Shown piece after piece: positions 11,001 to 21,915 of a stretch of 64,000 bases of DNA (within the stretch, counting starts at the first letter, position 1; each line of letters opens with the position of its first letter). The notes beneath the pieces are model-generated. The model was not told the DNA's origin and ran no database searches. It worked only from the letters and a program-made list of their open reading frames with translations. Source of the stretch: Miscanthus floridulus (taxonomy: Eukaryota > Streptophyta > Magnoliopsida > Poales > Poaceae); the NCBI RefSeq assembly GCF_019320115.1, contig NC_089591.1, positions 64,224,111 through 64,288,110 on the forward strand. Direction: 5' to 3'. Position numbers and translations under genes: made by a program.

Positions 11001-11395
11001 TGTTAGGGTCAATGTGGGTATCTTTCTGTGTAACCCGTATATCTGGATAGGCTTCTCGCCTTTCTCAGTAGATGCACCGCAGCCGGTGCCACGGTGTAGA
11101 AGACGTCCAGCGCCGGCGAGATGAAGTCCAATGACGCCGGCGATGTCCTGCAGGGGAGACGGCGGAGTCAGTGGGCCATCCCGTCGCTGGCAGCACGCTT
11201 TAGGATCGGATTAGGGTTTGTCTGTGGGTGGGTGTGGCGGCTCCGGTCAACCTCGTAGTCCAAGCCCTCACTCCCACCTTCCTTTTATGTGTGCTGTGCG
11301 ACAGGGGCCCTCCAATCGAATTAGGGTTGGGCTCCCCCGATCAGGGAGTAGAGATAGGGCTCAATAGGCGGCCTATTGGTGGAGATCAACTAATA
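11001..11395 (-). repeat. 3' LTR of the Copia element
   Basis: Nearly the same sequence as 16626-17025. It starts TGTTAGGGTC on plus and ends CTAATA, where the expected CA has mutated to TA. A purine tract on minus (AAGGGGAAGAA, about 11396-11406) abuts it as the polypurine tract. Confidence 0.9.
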
Positions 11396-11908
11396 TTCTT
11401 CCCCTTGATCTCATTCCATCTTTCACTTTCATATCATTTGCTTTTGTTCATTCCATTACAGATTAGCTCATAGAGCATGTCTCATCGTCACGGTCCATTG
11501 CCGATAGACTTAACAGCTACAACTCACTACTCTGTTCTGAAATAGATACTTATCTTTAGGCCTTCTTTTGTTCAGGAATATTTTAGGCTTTCCCTTAAAC
11601 CCAAGCTAGCTACATGTTCTCTGAACACCATGTCCTCTGAACATGTTGGGTGGTAAGCCTTTTGTAAGCAGATCCGCGAGCATCCTTTCTGTTCTTATAT
11701 GCTCAAGACATATGACTTGATCCCGGACTTTATCTTTCACAACATAATACTCTATGTCAATGTGTTTGGCAGCACTACTTGACTTATGTTGTGAGCATAC
11801 TATACTACCAGATTATCATCGCAGTATTACTTTAAGTGGTCTATAGATGTCGTCAACCACATTTAAACCGGGTATGAACTTCGTTAGTTAGTTCACCTGC
11901 CCGTTGCC

Positions 11909-12635
11909 TCATATCACGCTACAAACTGTCATACATTGTGGACGATGTAGTGACGGTTTGCTTTGAGCTTTTCCATAAAATAACTCTCCTTTGTGAGATG
12001 ATAGAAAATCCACGTCTGGATATACATTCACTCTCGCATAATCAGAATCTGAATATCCCACCATGTGGAGTGAATCAGATCTTCTATATGTTATCATGAG
12101 GCATTTCGTTCCTTGCAAATAATGCAAGACTTTCTTTACTAATTTCAGTGTTCTATTCCAGAATTGTTCTGGAATCTGCCAAGTAAAACCCGATAACAAA
12201 TGCAAAGTCAGGGCGCGTACATACTTGAGCATGTTGCAAGCTTCCGATAGCTGAAGCATATGGAACCACTTTCACTTTGTCGATTGAGCTCATATTGGTT
12301 CCTGGGGCATTGAGAATCCCCATATCTGTCGCCCTTGACTATAGGAGTAGGTGAGGGACTACTTTTGTGCATACTGAATTTCTTTAAGATCTTTTCCATG
12401 TATGCCTTTGTGACAGTCCTTATACCCTTTTTCTTCTATCTTGGTGAATCTTGATCCCTATAACGAACGAGGCTTCGCCAAGATCTCTCATATCAAATTT
12501 CTTTGTTTTCAGTAGTAGACTGACATCACTACTAGCAAGTAAGATATCATCTACATACAGGACAAGGAAGATAAACTTTCTATTCTTAAACTTTGCATAG
12601 ACATAATTGTCCTCTACCTTCTCTTTAAAACCCAA
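11909..12635 (-). pseudogene. Copia reverse transcriptase C-terminal part and RNase H, frame-broken
   Basis: Minus-strand frames contain the reverse transcriptase catalytic stretch LVLYVDDILLASSD (12,420-12,635). After frame changes come a segment with MEKILKKFSMHKSSPSPTPI (to about 12,208) and the RNase H-proximal stretch (11,909-12,259) with SDSDYARV and YSDSD motifs and ALTLHLLSGF. The YVDD active site is intact. Several shifts separate the parts, and the usual ADIFTK end is not seen. Confidence 0.8.
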
Positions 12636-12828
12636 AATTCTTTATTAACTGATCAAACTTCAAGTACCACCGTCTTGAAGCTTGCTTTAATCTATAAATA
12701 GATTTCTTTAGACGGCATCCTATTCGTTCTTTTCCTTCCATGACAAAACCTTTCGGTTGTGCCATGTAAACATTTTCCTCCAAGTCTCCGTTGAGAAATG
12801 CCGTCTTTACATCTATCTGATGTAATTG

Positions 12829-13440
12829 TCAATCGTAATGTGCCACTAATGCCATTATGATTCTGAAGGAAACTTTACATGAGACTGGAGAAAATATCTC
12901 ATTGTAATCAATCCCTTCTCTTTGCATATAGCCTTTTGCCACAAGTCGCGCTTTATATTTCTCTATATTCCTTTGAGAGCCAAGTTTTGTTCTGCAGACC
13001 CATTTACAGCCTACTGTTTTGACTCCTTTAGAAATTATTTCCAAATCCCAAACTTTATTGACATTCATTGTTTTCATTTCATCTTCCATGGCCTCAAGCC
13101 ACTTTGATGAATGATCACTTCTCATGGCTTCTTCAAATAAAGTGGGATCATCCTCCATTTGAAATTCCTCAGTACTGTACACTTCATAATCAGCAAGAAT
13201 AGCTGATTTTCTAACTCTTTGAGACCTTTTAGGGGCCTCCACTTTTGGCACATCTTTTGTTTGAGGCTGTTGTTGCTCCCCCTCATGTGTGGCAATAGGT
13301 TCTATAGAATCCTGAAGAACAGGTTCCTCATTTTCATTCATTGTTGCCAAAGGTGAAATAACAACAGGTGCTGGCACCATAGTATCTAACACTGTCGGTA
13401 CAGCTACAACAGGTAGTGAGAAAATTGGCTCATGAATCAT
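12829..13440 (-). pseudogene. Copia reverse transcriptase N-terminal domain (RVT_2)
   Basis: The 203-codon frame runs from a Pro/Val-rich linker into PKRSQRVRKSAILADYEVY, then WLEAMEDEMKTMNVNKVWDL, TVGCKWVCRTKLGSQRNIEK and KARLVAKGYMQREGIDYNEI. These are standard markers of the Copia reverse transcriptase N-terminus. The frame is lost at its 3' end just before the next catalytic block. Confidence 0.85.
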
Positions 13441-13452
13441 TGGAGTGGGCGC

Positions 13453-13814
13453 TTACACCCGCTTCACTTCAAGGTCAATTTCTCGAGCTACCATGCTCCC
13501 CCTCATCAATTGGTCCTCTAGGAAGACAGCATATCCTATTTCCACAAACTTTGTATATCTCTCTGAACAGTAGAAACAAAAATCTTTTGACTTTTCTGTG
13601 TAGCCAAATAAATGACAACTTACTGTTTTAGGATATAACTTCCAAATGTTTGGGTTAAACACTTTAGCCTCAGCAGGGCTCCCCCCCCTCCCCACACACG
13701 CAAGTGGTTAAGTGAGGGTGTTCTTTCTGTCCACAACTCATACAGTGTTTTGAGCACCGACTTTCTTGATACTCTATTAAGAATATGAATGGAGGTTTTA
13801 ACGCCTCCATCCAC
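13453..13814 (-). pseudogene. Copia integrase C-terminal region, frame-broken
   Basis: Two overlapping frames give IHILNRVSRKSVLKTLYELW and then, after a shift inside a C8 run near 13,681-13,688, AEAKVFNPNIWKLYPKTVSC, GYTEKSKDFCFYCSERYTKF and VFLEDQLMRGSMVAREID. This is the integrase tail and linker seen in many plant Copia elements. The catalytic D,D,E core is missing. Confidence 0.75.
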
Positions 13815-14351
13815 AGGCTCAACTATAAGGTGGAGTAAATTATTATACTGCCCACCATATCCATCAGGGTACGATTGATTCTTTTAGCTACTTTATTCTG
13901 CTGAGGTTCGCCCGGTATAGAATGCTAGGCTACTATACCATTCTTTTAGGGTATGCCGACCGTAGTACTCCACCATGGTCAGACCTGACTGTCTTTAATC
14001 TTTAATATCTTAAATTTATTCAATACATCTTTTCTTTCTTTGATTGGATAAATATAGTCATAATGGGTGTAATCATCTGTGAATAGATCATAACCATCCA
14101 CGCTCTTTACAGGAGACTGACCACAGATGTCTGTGTGAATAATCTATAAAATTCCTACGCTTCATTTAGCATCTTTCTTTACATACTTTTTTTATGCATT
14201 CTCTGCATTGTTCTTAATATGAGAGCTCTAATGGAGGAAGAACATCATTCTTAACTTGTCTTTCTATTCTCTCCCTCGAAATATGACCTGAACGATAGTG
14301 CCATAATTTCGACAACGCATCGTGAGCTCTCTTATGCCACCATTTCTAGAG

Positions 14352-14672
14352 TTACACTCTGTCACCAGCTGCTTTATCAGCTGAGTAGCATGTCTTTGAA
14401 GTGTCAGTGAACTGACTCTTTATTCTATCGAGGTACTCGATGACCGTGTCACATTCTAGGATTAAGCCCACAATTACGGGTTCAATCATATTCTTTATCA
14501 CAGCCAAACATTTCTTGCTGGCAGTGACCCACTTTCTATGCTCAAAAGCCATAGGAATCTTTTGGGATTCAAAATCCCTTTCTTTAGTTGCCCAAGTGGC
14601 ATCATTCTCTTTTGTCTCCCTCATCGGTGCCACAATCTTAGTGGAACACGGTGAGGTGACTACCCAATCCAC
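14352..14672 (-). pseudogene. Copia gag fragment
   Basis: An open frame of about 106 codons contains HRKWVTASKKCLAVIKNMIE and CDTVIEYLDRIKSQFTDTSK, which match the plant Copia gag (UBN2-type). The N-terminus and the zinc knuckle are absent. Confidence 0.75.
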
Positions 14673-14774
14673 CTTAGACAGGATGAAAACCAGATCATAA
14701 CTTTTCTTAACATAAAATTACACATCATTTGCATGCCTTGATTCCAACGTTGGTCAAAATCAAAACATACAATT

Positions 14775-14996
14775 ATTCTTATACACTAATTCTACATCAT
14801 CGTTGGGCAGAAATAGAATTAATGCATAAATCTTTAACTTTGACAACTGTTCTTACACACTAATTCTATATCACCGTTGGGCAGAAGTAGAATCAATGCA
14901 TAAATCATTAAAATTATCAACTTTTCTTATACACTAATTCTACATCACCGTTGGGCAGACGCAGAATCAATGCATAAATCATTAACATTACGATAT
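14775..14996. repeat. Three 74-bp tandem repeats in the Copia leader
   Basis: Units begin at 14775, 14849 and 14923. Each contains a cttatacactaattctacat-like stretch, a core 'cgttgggcag' and 'aatgcataaatc'. They lie upstream of gag on the element's minus strand. Confidence 0.8.
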
Positions 14997-15049
14997 TGTT
15001 ATTAACAATGTTGGTCAGAAAACAACAACATCATAATCATATCAAAACT

Positions 15050-15380
15050 CTTTTTCTCCAATTAAATACCACATTGGTTCAAAATAACTGGAGAATCAAT
15101 AATTTCTTTAGCAGTGGAAAAACTTTCTTTTTTTTCAATTAAATACCACGTTGGTACAAATTAACTGGAGAATAAATAATTTCTCTAGCTATGGAAAAAC
15201 TTCTCCTTTTCTTGAATTTTACCCACAGGGAAAATTGCTTTTTATATTTTCTTTAATCCATTAATCAATTTCCAGGAAATAAACATTTACTGGAAAAACT
15301 TCCTTTTCTCTAGTTAAATATCACGTCTGTTCAAAATCACTGGAGAATATACCTTTTCTTTAGCAGCGGAAAACGTATGC
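15050..15380. repeat. Degenerate tandem repeat of about 120 bp in the Copia leader
   Basis: Three or four imperfect units share 'aaataccac(a/g)ttggt', 'aactggagaat' and 'tttctttagcagtggaaaaac'. Together with the neighbouring 74-bp units they make up the untranslated leader. Confidence 0.6.
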
Positions 15381-15499
15381 TCAATTTCTTGAATTTTACC
15401 CACGGGAAAAATTACTTTTTCTATTTTTCTTTTTGAGCTATTTTTTATTTTCCAGAAATAAATATTTGCGGGAAATAGAAAAAAGGAAAAACTCATTCT

Positions 15500-16607
15500 T
15501 TTATGTACTATACTTTCGGCCCAAAACGGCAAGGCGGCCCATGGCCCACGCCTGTGTGGGCGCTTCCCGTGATCTCCCCTGCGCCTAGGCCGCAACCTGG
15601 GCCTGGGCCGGGAATTCGGCCTGGCGCGCGCACCCGCCTGGGCTGAAAACTAGTCCGCTCGATCTGAGTCGTCCAATGGAGATCGACGGCTGCGCATCGA
15701 TTTTGCGCGAACAAAACCACAGTCGCGGCCTCCGACCGGAAACCCTAGGGTCATTTCGCTTCCTCCGCTTCTCTCTCTACGCTCTCTCTTCTCAGCGCTG
15801 TGAGCACCGAGCGGCGATCGAGCGGGCGAAACAGCGAGTGAGCGGGTGGTGGAGCGAACTTGGCGCCATCGCCGGCCCCCTCGCCGGCGCGTGTGCTCCC
15901 CAACGGGTGAGCACGCCGCCGTCGAGTGGCCTGGCCGCGGTGCCCCCTTTGCCGAGCCCGGCGAGCAGCAGCCCCGGTTCGGCCTATCTTCTCCCGCGCC
16001 GGCCAAGGCTGTCCCGGCTCTTCTTTTCTCGCGCCGGCGAGGGTGGATCCGTCCCCTTCCCTTTCTCCTTTCCCACCCCCTTCTTTTTGATTTGGATCTC
16101 GCTTTCCTCTTATCCGAACCGAACCGAAGGAGGGGATTAGGGTTAGGGTTTCTTTGATTCCTTTCTTTTCTTTTCTTTGATTTCTTTTGTTTCTTCTCGG
16201 ATTCAACCGGTTAGGGATGAGGATCCATTCTAGGGTTAGGTTTAGGGTTCGTATGCCGACCCTATTCTTTTCCCCTTTCTTTTCTGTTTTTCCTTTCTTT
16301 TCTTTGACATCTGAATGGATCTAGGGTTAGGTTCTGTTTTCTTTTATTTCTTTTCTTTTCCCTTGTTTACCCGAACAGATTATCCCCGTTCTAGGGTTAG
16401 GGTTTCGGCTCTATGAGCCTAGGGCCCTATTTCTTCTTTGATCCGAAAGGATCTGTTCTTTTCTTTACTTTTGCCGTGCGCCGTCGAACGGTGCGGCTCC
16501 TTTCCCCCACGCGCGGTGGCGGTGATGACCGGTAGACTGTGAGCCGGTCTCTCTTTCTTTTGCTTTTACTCGGTTAGGGTTAGGGATACACAGGAATACA
16601 CAGAGGT
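15500..16607. other. Copia 5' untranslated leader, GC-rich then CT-rich
   Basis: Between the 5' LTR and the repeats lies about 1.1 kb of internal leader with no credible gene. It has a GC-rich block (15,520-16,060) and CT-rich DNA with several 'ctagggttagggttt' motifs. Long overlapping frames on both strands here look compositional. Confidence 0.5.
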
Positions 16608-16625
16608 AACCTGCTCTGGTACCAT
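16608..16625 (-). promoter_or_regulatory. Primer binding site of the Copia element (initiator Met tRNA type)
   Basis: Directly after the 5' LTR on minus the sequence reads A then TGGTACCAGAGCAGG, one change from the common plant site TGGTATCAGAGC. Confidence 0.8.
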
Positions 16626-17025
16626 TGTTAGGATCGATGTGAGTACCTTTCTGTGTAACCCGTATATCTAGATAGGCTCCTCGCCTTTCTCAGTAGATGC
16701 ACCGCAGCCGGTGCCGCGGTGTAGAAGACGTCCAGCGCTGGTGAGATAAAGTCCAATGACGCCGGCAATGTCCTGCAGCGGAGACGGCGGAGTCGGTGGG
16801 CCATCCCGTCGCTGGCAGCACGCTTTAGGATTGGATTAGGGTTTGTCTGTGGGTGGGTGTGGCGGCTCCGGTCAACCTCGTAGTCCAAGCCCTCACTCCC
16901 ACCTTCCTTTTATGTGTGCTGTGCGACAGGGGCCCTTCAACCGAATTAGGGTTGGGCTCCCTCGATCAGGGAGTAGAGATAGAGCCCAATAGACCGTTGG
17001 GCCTATTGGTGGAGATCAACTAACA
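16626..17025 (-). repeat. 5' LTR of the Copia element
   Basis: The 400-bp copy has intact TGTTAG...CTAACA ends and closely matches 11001-11395. Confidence 0.9.
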
Positions 17026-17030
17026 CAATA

Positions 17031-17434
17031 TTCCAATAATAGAGCTAATATATAAGTTAGGGCATGTTCAACGCACATACAGATGGTTGCTCTAAGATTT
17101 TAAGAACTGCGCACAAACAGCTTGTACAGTGGACTGTCTAGCTATTTGACGGTCTACTAACTATTTAATGCAAACATATAACCATGATCAAGCATGAACA
17201 AGATCTGTGTATTTCATTTTGTTGCTTTGTGATACAAAAATGATCGCATATAAATTAGATGAATACTGATAGACGATATAATTCGTATATAATTAATCGT
17301 AGGTGACAACTACATATATATCACCGTATCCAAACTGACTCACATAAGCAACGTTCAGTTGGATAAAAAGGTGCCGAGGCCCATATGATCGACTTGCTAA
17401 ACAAGGGAACGCTAATCAAAGGCTAGCAGCCGCC
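17031..17434. other. Non-coding DNA between the Copia element and CACTA element 1
   Basis: AT-rich sequence with no gene signal. Because the Copia TSD joins it to the R-like gene's intron, it should be further first-intron or upstream sequence of that gene. Confidence 0.5.
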
Positions 17435-17436
17435 GT

Positions 17437-18360
17437 TAACCCTTTGCCGAGTGTCTTCTCCTGACACTCGGCAAAGCGCTGATTTATCGAGTGTCATTTT
17501 TTGACACTCGGCAATTTTTTTTCTTCACTTTTGACCTCTAAATTTTTTCTGTAGTCCTCATACAGTACCTGGTACTCCATGTTTCAATGTGACACATTTC
17601 TCGGACTTTTTCTATATTTCTTTAATTTATTTCATTTAATCGAATTTTCTTGGATAATTCAAATTATAACTGCTAGTCATTCGAATAATGAAAAAAATGA
17701 ATGGAAAAATGATATTCATGTTATTTAGTATAATGTAAGGCCATATCCAAGAACTTCTTCGGAGATTCTTTGGTTTGCAAGTATCGTACGTGACAACTTG
17801 TGCGAAACCTTCTCACTTTTTTATCATAGCCTCCATATCATGACACCTCGACAAGTTTCGAGATTTTCGGTCTTCGTTTGCTTTTTATAGAATTTAAAAA
17901 CAACTCGACCGTAAGTTTGTGGTCATGTTTCGTGAACAAGATGTTCGAAATTGGTGGTCTGTTCCTGGATACGGCCTCACATTATACTAAATAACATGAA
18001 TATTATTTTCCATTCTTTCTTTTATTATTCGAATGACTAGCAGTTATAATTTGAATTATCCAAGAAAATTCAATTAAATGAAATAAATTAAAGAAATATA
18101 GAAAAAGTCCGAGAAATGTGCCACATTGGAACATGGAGTACCAGGTATTGTATTAGGACTGCAAAAAAAGTTTGGAGGTCAAAAGCGAAAAAATATGGTT
18201 TGCCGAGTGTCAAAAAATGACACTGACACTCGGCAAAGAGAATTTTTTTAAAAAAAACCTCTTTGCCGAGTGCTAGTCCGGGTGGCACTCGGCAAATAAT
18301 TTAAAAAAAATAAAAAAAAATACTTTGCCGAGTGCCAGATCGGGGGCACTCGGCAAAGGG
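17437..18360. repeat. Subterminal TTTGCCGAGTG motif cluster of CACTA 1
   Basis: At least ten copies of the 11-bp core or its complement CACTCGGCAAA occur, mostly as close inverted pairs (for example near 17,441/17,463, 18,262/18,286 and 18,325/18,349). In known CACTA elements such subterminal motifs bind the transposon-encoded protein. Confidence 0.8.
17491..18223. repeat. Long inverted repeat (arms about 264 bp, loop about 206 bp)
   Basis: Left arm 17491-17754 and right arm 17961-18223 are near-perfect reverse complements. The outer 24 bases (GTGTCATTTTTTGACACTCG and onward) pair exactly with 18200-18223, and the inner ends 'ccatatccaagaac' and 'gttcctggatacgg' also pair. A transcript across it would fold into a long hairpin. 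Confidence 0.88.
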
Positions 18361-19254
18361 GGGATTTAACCCCGCCGGCCCAGCCGACCCACACATACCG
18401 CACACACGCACACACGCATGCAGGCACGCCTGCACCAGCCTGCGCGCGCCCGCGACGCCCCCGCGCCGCACCGCCTGAGGAGGAGGAGGAGGAGATGAGG
18501 AAGAAGGAGGAAGAGAAGTAGGAGGAGGAAGAAGGAGGAAGGAGGAAGGAGGAGGAGGAGGAGGAGGGGGCGCCCCAGCTGCCGTTGCCACGTCCCCGGT
18601 GCTTTCTCGACCGTCGCCTTGTCCACCGGCGCCCTGGCCCCTTCACCACCACCGCCCTACGACACCCACTAGGTATGCCCTACCGTCGTTGTCGTCGTAG
18701 TATTACTAGTAGTTGCGGTAGTAGTAGTGGTAGAGTAGCAGTGGTGGTAGTCGTAGAAGTCGTAGTAGTGCTTGTGACATTGTTATATATATGTGGTTGG
18801 ATATAATCTTGTGCATGTCGGCCATCGTGCCGTTCATATATATGTGTATGTCGGTCATCGTGCCGTTGGTTTTCTTGTAGGTTTTGGAAATCTCACCGTG
18901 CAGGGGAGGTGCTACCAAAATTTTGTATTGACAGTTTTATGTTTCTTTTTTTTTTGCAGAGAAGAGCCCGTCGGAGCGGAGCCAGAGTACCTCGGCGACC
19001 CCGATCGCCTTCCTCTCCGCTGCGGGTCTGCCTGCACCACATCGCCTCGCCACTGTACCGACCCGCCACGGCCCCGCTAGCCTGACTCCATTGCCACCCT
19101 AGGTATAACCCCTCTTTCCGTATCATGGTCGTAGATCACGTAACCCAGTTAGGCGTCTCCCGTTCGAAAGAGATATGGTTGGAAATATGTAGATATTTTC
19201 ATACCTAAAACTATATCTGTTTTGAATTGTCCACGTTTTTTGGATAGCTCGGGG
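18361..19254. other. GC-rich and trinucleotide-repeat leader of CACTA 1
   Basis: A GC-rich stretch holds a GAG/GGA run (18,478-18,570) and a GTA/GTGGTA run (about 18,708-18,775). Next come 'catgtcggccatcgtgccgtt' twice in diverged form and a CAG acceptor-like site near 18,959. It looks like leader exons and introns of the TNP2 gene. Pro-rich frames here are compositional. Confidence 0.45.
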
Positions 19255-21220
19255 AATAATATGGGTGTGTTCATAGAGCCTGTGATTGATGAATTGGTCC
19301 GTGCTTGGGAGGAAGGGGTATGGACATACGACCGAGCTACAAAGAAAAACTTCAAAATGCATGTTTGGTACCACTACTCCCTGCATGACTTCCTGGCGTA
19401 TAGGATATTCTACGCCTGGTGTGTTCATGGGAAGTTCCCATGCCAGTATGCAAGGAAGGTCTAAGGTTCATTTGGTTGCAAAAGGGTGGCAAGTATTCAT
19501 CATTCGATAAACATCGACAATTCCTCCCTCTTGACTATGCATTCAGACGAGATATCAAGAACTTTATGAAATGTGTCATAGTGACAGACCCTGCACCACC
19601 GATAATGACTAGTGTTGCGGTTCGTAAACAGATAGATGGTCTCGTGGTCAATCCAGAAGGTGGTTTTGTGGGATATGGTGAGCAACATATGTGAACTCAT
19701 AAGTTGAGCTTGACTCAGCTCCCTATTTTGATGACCTTCTCCTTCCACACAACATTGATGTAATGCACACTGAAAAGAATGTCGTCGAGGCACTTTGGGC
19801 AACAATCATGGGCATTCCTAACAAGTCAAAGGACAACGTTAAGGCTAGAGTGGATCTGACAATGTTATGCGATAGACCAAACCAACATATGAAGCCTCCT
19901 AGTCATGGCAAGACATGGAGAAGGCCTAAGGCCAATTTTGTCTTGAGCAAACCCCAAAGGAGGGAAGTACTAGAATGGATCCAGATGTTAATGTTCCCTG
20001 ATGGGTATGCAACTAAGCTAAGGAGGGGAGTGAACTTATCTACTATGCGAGTCTTAGGGATGAAGAGTCATGACTACCACATATGGATTGAGCGGTTTCT
20101 TCTGGCGATGGTTCGAGGTTATATCCCTGAGCATGTCTGGCTAGTGCTAGCAGAGTTGACCTATTTCTTTCGCTAGCTTTGTGCCAAGGAGTTATCTCGA
20201 ACCATGATTGCTGACTTGGAAAGAATGGCACCTGTGTTGCTCTGTAAGTTGGAGAAGATTTTTCCACCCGGCTTCAACCCGATGCAGTATTTGATTTTGC
20301 ACCTCCCGTATGAGGCACGAATGGGGGGGCCCATGTAGGGTCGTTGGTGCTATCCAATCAAAAGAAATGTAGAAATAAATGTAAAATCAAGGCTTCCATT
20401 GCAGAGGCATACATTCTAGAGGAGGTGGCGAACTTCACAACAACATACTATGGTGACAACCTCCCTAGCGTGCATAATCCACCCCCTCATTATAATGCTG
20501 GCAAAAATGAATCGAACCTCAGCCTTTTCCGAGGGCAACTCGGAAGCGCAAGTGCATCGACCCCCAAGACCTTGAATCATGAAGAGTGGCGCCATATCAT
20601 GCTATACGTGTTGACCAACCTTGACAAAGTGGCGCTGTACATGCAGTAAGTTCTCAACAAACTTGTTAAATACGCCGTCACTATTCTGCATCCAACCCCC
20701 TTGTTTCTCGTTGGTACAGGGAATTTCTTCATGAATTTTGGCGTCAATCAAGGGATCCTACCCCCGCAGTAGCTAGATACCCTTCTTAGACAGGGTGCGG
20801 GAAATGGAATGCCTGATTTCATTTCTTGGTTCAAACAGAAGGTACCGTTCAATTTAGCTCGTACTTAGTTTGACATTCCAAGCTACTCGTACGTGTGAAT
20901 AATATAACGATGTATCATGCTTGAGCTTGCAGGGCTAGAGGGATGCGTCTATACATGCCGAGTTGAGACAGGTTGCCAATGGCTTTGCCTATAGGGTCAG
21001 GTCATTTTCTGGTTATGACGTGAATGGATATCGCTTTCGCATAACAAGCTACGAGCAGAGTCGGCCCAATCGAAGAACCACAAGTTCTGGAGTTTTTACG
21101 CCTGGCGTTGATGAGGTCGAGTATTATGGAAGAATTAAAGAAATATACGAACTCAAGTTTCATGGTTCCAAACCTTTAATCCTGTCATATTCAAATGCCA
21201 TTGGTTTGATCCTAAAGTAA
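19255..21220 (+). pseudogene. TNP2-like CACTA transposase, truncated and frame-broken
   Basis: Pieces in order: FIEPVIDELVRAWEEGVWTY and HYSLHDFLAYRIFYAWCVHG (Transposase_21 region, 19.26-19.46 kb); DKHRQFLPLDYAFRRDIKNF (19.5 kb); MHTEKNVVEALWATIMGIPN with KSHDYHIWIERFLLAMVRGY (19.76-20.18 kb); a DUF4218-like part; GMPDFISWFKQK before a donor near 20,841; and a DUF4216 C-terminus (VDEVEYYGRIKEIYELKFHG, 20.96-21.22 kb). The N-terminal transposase-associated domain is missing. Frame changes and stops break every part, so it cannot supply active transposase. Confidence 0.85.
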
Positions 21221-21273
21221 CGAGATGGACATATTCTAATCTTGGGCTAGTCGAAATTCGACAAAATTCTGTC

Positions 21274-21828
21274 TTACCAGGAGATGATGTCTATATTGTG
21301 GCCCAACAGGCCACGGAAGTTTATTATCTCCCATATGCGTGTCAAACCAAAATGCATCTTAATAACCTCAAAACCAAAGTCATCCATCTCTATTGCTTGA
21401 GCCATGTAATATTCATGGAACTGGCGCATATATGTTGTCAAATTTTTATACTCGTCATCGGGAACCAAAAGATTGCCCCTTTCATACTTCATTGCCGATG
21501 TTCCCGTCCCTTGTACATCATAATAGATGTTCGCAGCCTCTTCCATGATTAATCCTAGGTTGTCTTCGACGTACTTCTGTATGTTTCTTAAATCTTTATT
21601 GTGTATTTCTTCGTCTCTTGTTGTAGCGTATTTATTCTGTGTTTGCCTTTCGAATTCGGACTTCAACAAATACGAAGGCAGTGAGGCACAGATATTGAAG
21701 AAAGTAACACAATCTTCCTTCGAGATGTGTGCTATAAATTTTTCTTTCATCAAGGTGGTAACGTTGCCACTGAACGGCCTTTTTCTTTTCTGTTGGTCCA
21801 CTTTGGGAGCATTAGCGACCGAATCCAA
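21274..21828 (-). CDS. CACTA-associated ORF, unknown function (part A)
   Basis: The 184-codon minus frame begins MDSVANAPKVDQQKRKRPFS and contains FFNICASLPSYLLKSEFERQ, NKYATTRDEEIHNKDLRNIQ and EYYMAQAIEMDDFGFEVIKM. It is in the same order and orientation as the ORFs to its right. I read it as a later exon of the second CACTA gene. The family is common near TNP2 in grass CACTA elements, but its role is not known to me. Confidence 0.5.
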   Translation of the reverse strand: MDSVANAPKVDQQKRKRPFSGNVTTLMKEKFIAHISKEDCVTFFNICASLPSYLLKSEFERQTQNKYATTRDEEIHNKDLRNIQKYVEDNLGLIMEEAANIYYDVQGTGTSAMKYERGNLLVPDDEYKNLTTYMRQFHEYYMAQAIEMDDFGFEVIKMHFGLTRIWEIINFRGLLGHNIDIISW

Positions 21829-21915
21829 AGGCCTTTTCTGTGACTGCGAGGATGTCCTTGATCTTATTTTGGGCTGAGGTGGAGGAGGAGGAGGAGGAGG
21901 AGGATGACGAGAATT

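Larger units (their letters stand above)
11001..17025 (-). mobile_element. Ty1/Copia LTR retrotransposon, defective, 6,025 bp
   Basis: Direct repeats of 395 and 400 bp bound the element. Outer ends are TGTTAG...CTAACA, and the 5-bp target duplication CAATA sits at 10996-11000 and 17026-17030. Coding order on minus is gag, integrase C-terminus, reverse transcriptase, RNase H, as in Copia. It is inserted in the R-like gene's intron, 34 bp upstream of the last intron base before exon 2. Coding regions are frame-broken and the gag-to-integrase interval is far too short, so zinc finger, protease and most of the integrase are deleted. Confidence 0.93.

Noticed and set aside
10372..11050. Several 100-200-codon ORFs on both strands over exons 2-3 of the bHLH gene
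   Set aside because: Alternate frames of GC-rich exons. The true frame gives R-family protein and proper splice borders.
15500..16206. Overlapping 100-154-codon ORFs on both strands in the Copia leader
   Set aside because: All frames are open because of GC bias; none has a recognisable motif and they lie in the untranslated leader.
16130..16600. Repeated 'ttagggttaggg' motifs suggesting telomeric DNA
   Set aside because: Plant telomere repeats are TTTAGGG arrays. Here only single or double degenerate motifs occur, spaced in a retroelement leader.
18248..18652. Proline- and serine-rich minus ORFs
   Set aside because: Produced by the GGA/GAG repeat and GC-rich leader of CACTA 1, read on the opposite strand.
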